Below the pieces are notes generated by a model. The model saw only the letters and a program-made list of their open reading frames with translations. It ran no database searches and was not told the origin of the DNA. Below are positions 60,792 through 64,000 of a stretch of DNA of 64,000 nt, in pieces. A program made the position numbers and the translations under genes. Positions within the stretch are counted from its first letter, which is position 1. Every line of letters begins with the position of its first letter. Source of the stretch: Actinacidiphila guanduensis. GTDB lineage: Bacteria; Actinomycetota; Actinomycetes; Streptomycetales; Streptomycetaceae. The DNA lies in assembly GCF_900103985.1 (NCBI RefSeq), contig NZ_FNIE01000006.1:248001-312000 (forward strand). The letters are read 5' to 3'.

Positions 60792-61739
60792 TTACGGGTG
60801 GGCGGACTCCAGGGCCGCACGCAGGTGGCCGCCGGAGGCGGCGAGCAGGCGCGTGGCCGTGGAGGCGTCCACCTCGGCGAGCAGGGTGAGGATCGCGGGC
60901 TTGACCTCGCCGTCCGTCGCCGTCAGGGCGTCCTCGATCGCCGCGTCCGGCGCGCCGGTCGCCAGCGCCACGATCCGGCGGGAGCGGGCCCGCAGCTTCT
61001 CGTTGGACGCCCGCACGTCCACCATCAGGTTCCCGTAGGTCTTGCCGAGCCGGATCATGGTGATCGTCGAGAGCATGTTCAGCACCAGCTTCTGCGCGGT
61101 GCCGGACTTCAACCGGGTGGAGCCGGCGACGAGTTCGGGTCCGACGACGACCTCGATGCCGTGGTCGGCCGCCGCCGCCAGCGGCGAACCGGCGTTGCAG
61201 GACAGGCCGACGGTCAACGCGCCCCGGCCGCGGGCGTACTGCACGGCCCCCACCGCGTACGGGGTGCGGCCGGAGGCCGAGATCCCGACCACCGAGTCGT
61301 CCGGGCCGACGCCCAGCCCTTCGAGGTCGGCGGCCGCCAGCTCCCGGCTGTCCTCGGCGCCCTCGATCGAGGTCACCATCGCCTCGGGGCCGCCCGCGAT
61401 GACGCCGACGACCTCCCGCCCGGGCGTGGTGTTGAACGTCGGCGGGCACTCGCTCGCGTCGAGCACGCCGAGCCGCCCCGCGGTCCCCGCGCCCGCATAG
61501 ACCAGCCGTCCCCCACGGCCCATCCGCTCGGCGATGCCGTCGATCGCCGCCGCGATGGCGGGCAGTTGGCCGGCCACGGCGGCCGGCACGGTCAGGTCCT
61601 CCCCGTTCATGATCCGCGCGATGTCCAGCGTGGGCAGCCGGTCGATCTCGGCGAGGTCCGGCCGGAACGCCTCCGTCGTGAGCGTCTCCAACTCGCGGCG
61701 GAGATCGGTGTACTGGTCGGTCATGTGCGGCTCGTTCAT
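60792..61739 (-). CDS. murQ: N-acetylmuramic acid 6-phosphate etherase
   Basis: This 315-residue SIS-fold enzyme splits MurNAc-6-phosphate into GlcNAc-6-phosphate and lactate in cell-wall recycling. VYAGAGTAGRLGVLDASECPPTFNTTP carries the phosphate loop and catalytic Glu. SVVGISASGRTPYAVGAVQYA, GAEDSRELAAADL and STRLKSGTAQKLVLNMLSTI are typical of MurQ. AAAGG touches the first ATG; the ATG five codons later could be used instead. It is followed upstream by its likely regulator murR, 73 bases away in the same direction. Confidence 0.94.
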   Translation of the reverse strand: MNEPHMTDQYTDLRRELETLTTEAFRPDLAEIDRLPTLDIARIMNGEDLTVPAAVAGQLPAIAAAIDGIAERMGRGGRLVYAGAGTAGRLGVLDASECPPTFNTTPGREVVGVIAGGPEAMVTSIEGAEDSRELAAADLEGLGVGPDDSVVGISASGRTPYAVGAVQYARGRGALTVGLSCNAGSPLAAAADHGIEVVVGPELVAGSTRLKSGTAQKLVLNMLSTITMIRLGKTYGNLMVDVRASNEKLRARSRRIVALATGAPDAAIEDALTATDGEVKPAILTLLAEVDASTATRLLAASGGHLRAALESAHP

Positions 61740-61812
61740 CCTTTGCGCGTGGTCGGTGCGGTGTGGGGGGATGGACGGGCACGGGCCTTCCCCTGGACCC
61801 GGGCCCGCGGAC

Positions 61813-62784
61813 TCATGCCTGCCGGGCGGCCCGCGGCGTGTGGCGGTGCGCGAGGGCTTCGTAGGAGGCGGACAGCGCGGGTGCCGCGTCGTCGTACGTG
61901 CGCTGCGCCACGCCTATGAACAGGCAGTCCACGACGAGGAGTTGGCCGGTGCGACTGGACATGGCAGCCGGCCGCAGCTCGCTCTCGCGGGAGCACGCGG
62001 TGGTCAGTACGAGGTCGGCGTACTGGGTGACGGGGCTGTCGGCGCGGCCGGTGATGGCGATGGTAGTGGCGCCGCGCTCGAAGGCGGCCCGCAGCGGCTC
62101 GATGACGTCGTGCGTGGTGCCGGAGTGGGTGATGGCCAACGCCACGTCGCCGGACCTGAGTTGGACGGCGTTGGTGACGGCCAGGTGCGGGTCGGTGTGG
62201 GCGTGGGCGATCAGCCCGATACGCAGCAGCTTCTGGGCGAGGTCCTGGCCGACGAGTCCGGAGGCGGCGATCCCGTAGACGTCGGTCCTCCGGGCGCCGG
62301 ACAACGCCGAGACGGCCGCCTCCAGTTGGACGGTGTCGAGTTGGGAGGCGGTGTCGGCGAGCGTCTGCTGCTCCTCCATCGCCAGCTTGGTGACGACGTC
62401 GCCGAGCGGGTCGTCGACGGCGATGTCGGCGGTGACGGCGGGGGCGGCGCCGGTGGCCTGCTGGGCGGCCAGCGCCGCGAGGGCGAGCCGCAGGTCGCGG
62501 TAGCCGGGGTAGCCGAGCAGGCGCGCGGTGCGCACCACGGTGGCCTCGCTGGTGCCGGTGTGGACGGCGAGGGCGGTGACGGTCAGGTGCGAGCAGCCGG
62601 CCGGGTCGCCCGCGACGGCTTCCGCGACGCGCTGCATGGAGCGCGTCATCGAGGGCGCGAGGGTGCGGACCTTGGCGGCGAGGGCCCCCGGGTCGGGGGG
62701 CGCGACGGGAGGAGCGGGTGGGCCGGGCGCGCCACGGAGGGCACGGACGCTCGGCGAGAAAGTTTCCTTCACGCTGTAGGTCAC
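61813..62784 (-). CDS. murR: MurR/RpiR family transcriptional regulator
   Basis: This 323-residue protein has an N-terminal HTH_6 domain (SMTRSMQRVAEAVAGDPAGC, then TVTALAVHTGTSEATVVRTA) and a C-terminal SIS domain (TDVYGIAASGLVGQDLAQKL; GDVALAITHSGTTHDVIEPL) that should bind MurNAc-6-phosphate. A Pro-rich stretch (GAPGPPAPPVAPPDPGALA) lies near the start. The GTG is preceded by TAGATT seven bases upstream, so the mRNA is probably leaderless. A TGAAA-N5-TTTCA operator overlays that -10, implying autoregulation. Confidence 0.9.
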   Translation of the reverse strand: MTYSVKETFSPSVRALRGAPGPPAPPVAPPDPGALAAKVRTLAPSMTRSMQRVAEAVAGDPAGCSHLTVTALAVHTGTSEATVVRTARLLGYPGYRDLRLALAALAAQQATGAAPAVTADIAVDDPLGDVVTKLAMEEQQTLADTASQLDTVQLEAAVSALSGARRTDVYGIAASGLVGQDLAQKLLRIGLIAHAHTDPHLAVTNAVQLRSGDVALAITHSGTTHDVIEPLRAAFERGATTIAITGRADSPVTQYADLVLTTACSRESELRPAAMSSRTGQLLVVDCLFIGVAQRTYDDAAPALSASYEALAHRHTPRAARQA

Positions 62785-62788
62785 CTTG

Positions 62789-62803
62789 TGAAATCTATTT
62801 TCA
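62789..62803. promoter_or_regulatory. Probable MurR operator over the murR promoter
   Basis: TGAAATCTATTTTCA is a 15-bp inverted repeat (TGAAA-N5-TTTCA), the general form of RpiR-family sites. It includes the -10 hexamer TAGATT of murR (62792-62797, read leftward). Confidence 0.55.
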
Positions 62804-62876
62804 GCCCCTGGTGGCAGTCAAGGGTGCCGCGGCTGTGGACGACGGGGGGGGGCGACGGTTCCGCCGGCCCTCGTCA

Positions 62877-62882
62877 CACAAT
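62877..62882 (+). promoter_or_regulatory. -10 hexamer for leaderless two-gene operon
   Basis: CACAAT is followed by six bases and then the GTG at 62889, with no ribosome site. Confidence 0.4.
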
Positions 62883-62888
62883 GGAACC

Positions 62889-63257
62889 GTGACTTCCGAA
62901 ACCGTGCTGCACACCGCCCGCGCCCGCATCCTCGCCGACCTCACCGCGCGGGATGTTGCGGGCCCGGAGATCGTCTCGCTGGTGGAGGACGCGCTGAGCC
63001 GGCGCCGCTGGTGGCTGGAGCAGTGGCAGGAGGGGGCCGCTTTTGTCCCGGGCCTGCTGGCGCAGGACGTGCAGGACGCGCTGATGGAGACGTACGGCCG
63101 GTGGCCGCTCTGCCCGCTGTGCGAGGAGCCGCACGCGCTGGCGGTCGAGCCCGAACTCGGCGAGGACCCGCACTGGGTGTGCGAGGCCCGCGGCGTCCCG
63201 GTCGCCGCGGTGGGCTCGCTGGAGGGCGGCCCCACGCAGTACGGTCCGGCCCGATGA
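62889..63257 (+). CDS. Small zinc-ribbon-like protein, hypothetical
   Basis: This protein has 122 residues from GTG. A helical N-terminal part (LHTARARILADLTARDVAGP; EDALSRRRWWLEQWQEGAA) is followed by CPLCEEPHALAVEPELGEDP and HWVCEARG, a CxxC plus His/Cys cluster that may bind zinc. The stop overlaps the next gene's ATG by four bases, so the two are translated together. No family is known to me beyond Streptomyces hypotheticals. Confidence 0.72.
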   Translation: MTSETVLHTARARILADLTARDVAGPEIVSLVEDALSRRRWWLEQWQEGAAFVPGLLAQDVQDALMETYGRWPLCPLCEEPHALAVEPELGEDPHWVCEARGVPVAAVGSLEGGPTQYGPAR

Positions 63258-63523
63258 CCGTCTACATCGACCCGCCCACCTGGCCCGGCCACGGCCGCTT
63301 CTGGTCCCACCTGGTCAGCGACACCTCCTACGCCGAGCTCCACGCCTTCGCGGCCCGCCTCGGCGCCCCTGCCCGCGCCTTCGAGCGCGACCACTACGAC
63401 ATCCCCTCCCACCGCTACGCCGAAGCGGTCCGCCTGGGCGCGGTCGAGACGACGTCGAAGGACATCGTCCACCGCCTGACCGCCGCGGGCCTGCGCCGCC
63501 GCAAGTACACCCCGGCGCCCTGA
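63254..63523 (+). CDS. DUF4031 family protein
   Basis: This 89-residue protein with MTVYIDPPTWPGHGRFWSHL, then YAELHAFAARLGAPARAFER and DHYDIPSHRYAEAVRLGA matches the DUF4031 family. Conserved Asp, His and Tyr residues suggest metal or nucleotide binding but no activity is established. It is translationally coupled to the zinc-ribbon-like gene (ATGA overlap). Confidence 0.85.
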   Translation: MTVYIDPPTWPGHGRFWSHLVSDTSYAELHAFAARLGAPARAFERDHYDIPSHRYAEAVRLGAVETTSKDIVHRLTAAGLRRRKYTPAP

Positions 63524-63660
63524 CCGCTGCCGCCGGCCTCCGGGGCGCCTTGGCCGCGAGGCACCACGCGGGCGCCTCCGGGCCCGGCGCACCGCCCACG
63601 GGGCACCCGGAGCACCCGGCCATGGCGCCGGGACAGCGGCGTGCGGGCCGGTGCTCGGCC

Positions 63661-64000
63661 TCAGCCCGCGGCCAGGTGCAGGGCGAGGGCGGCGATCACC
63701 GCGCTGGAGACCAGGGCCGTCGTCAGGCGGGCGGTGGGGGTGGTGAGGGTGCGGGCGAGGAGGGTGCCGCCGGCGGCGAGGAGAAGTTGCCAGCTCGCGG
63801 AGGCGGCGAAGGCGGCGGCGACGAAGCCCGCCTTGTCCCAGGGGGTGGCGGTGGTGGTGCCCTGGCCGCCGAGGACGAGAGCGGCGAAGTACAGCACCGT
63901 GACGGGGTTCATGAGCGTGACGCCGAGGAGCCCGAAGTAGGCCCGTACGGGCCGCACCGCGTCGCCCCGGGCGGCGCCGGGGCCCTGCCGCCTGCGGTAC
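63661..64000 (-). CDS. LysE family exporter, C-terminal part (5' end outside window)
   Basis: The frame is open to the window edge, so the gene starts beyond 64000. The visible 112 residues contain YFGLLGVTLMNPVTVLYFAA (the LysE/RhtB NP motif) and three membrane helices. An Arg/Gly-rich loop (RRRQGPGAARGDA) precedes them. LysE proteins export amino acids or other small solutes by proton antiport. Confidence 0.85.
   Translation of the reverse strand, partial: YRRRQGPGAARGDAVRPVRAYFGLLGVTLMNPVTVLYFAALVLGGQGTTTATPWDKAGFVAAAFAASASWQLLLAAGGTLLARTLTTPTARLTTALVSSAVIAALALHLAAG

Overview
The window is a very GC-rich actinobacterial chromosome segment that reads as Streptomyces or a close Streptomycetaceae relative. 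The evidence is strong third-position G/C bias, frequent GTG starts, futalosine-pathway menaquinone genes, a DtxR-type iron regulator with DtxR residue numbering (C102, E105, H106), DUF2530/DUF2771/DUF3027/DUF4031 proteins, a HelD-type helicase and WXG100 proteins. It looks like an ordinary core-chromosome segment. I saw no insertion sequence, prophage, CRISPR array, rRNA or tRNA.

Layout. (1) 1-648: C-terminal part of an ABC-2 type permease. (2) 1.2-11.0 kb: a ten-gene leftward Tad/Flp pilus operon (cpaB, tadZ, cpaF, tadB, tadC, flp, two TadE-like genes, TadG-like, then a membrane LysM-BTAD regulator); most junctions overlap by 1-4 bases. (3) 11.3-17.1 kb: a type-VII-like module with a WXG-like helical protein, a 1498-residue FHA/FtsK ATPase (EccC) and a WXG100 protein; two consensus DnaA boxes lie in the eccC upstream region. 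(4) 17.3-19.1 kb: a lipoprotein and an alpha/beta-hydrolase-fold protein that lacks its serine nucleophile and has an SOS-box-like sequence in its promoter. (5) 19.5-26.4 kb: dmdR1, SIS protein, PAS/GAF protein, a candidate small-RNA gene, pdxH, citrate synthase, serC. (6) 26.6-32.2 kb: secreted beta-propeller protein, aldo/keto reductase, and a leftward marR-MFS-thpR-small ORF group. (7) 32.3-41.4 kb: ribbon-helix-helix protein, NCS2 purine permease, DUF2530, sacsin-like ATPase, DUF3027, MFS exporter. (8) 41.6-45.6 kb: lipoprotein-mqnB-mqnD operon, cold-shock protein, small membrane protein, HAD hydrolase. (9) 46.1-54.8 kb: HAAS-domain membrane protein, helicase-associated protein, VanZ protein with a histone-H1-like tail, LPXTG-type surface protein with His-rich repeats, XPB helicase, membrane protein. 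(10) 55.4-64.0 kb: small protein, HelD, CutC, HD phosphohydrolase, glutathione peroxidase, murQ-murR, a two-gene operon with DUF4031, and the end of a LysE exporter.

How the genes fit together. The Tad operon and EccC module are neighbouring envelope export systems, though only the pilus set looks nearly complete (no prepilin peptidase and no other Ecc membrane genes are visible). mqnB and mqnD catalyse two steps of menaquinone synthesis. murQ, murR and a DasR-like site over cutC suggest an amino-sugar recycling theme at 58-63 kb.

Non-coding highlights. These are an orphan transcription unit at 22.8-23.0 kb (promoter, ribosome site, 12-codon ORF, three-way-junction terminator), a MITE-like family of intergenic repeats with a perfect 17-bp inverted terminal repeat in the best copy, a seven-copy 24-bp tandem repeat, and many genes with a -10-like hexamer 6-7 bases before the start codon, as expected for leaderless mRNAs.
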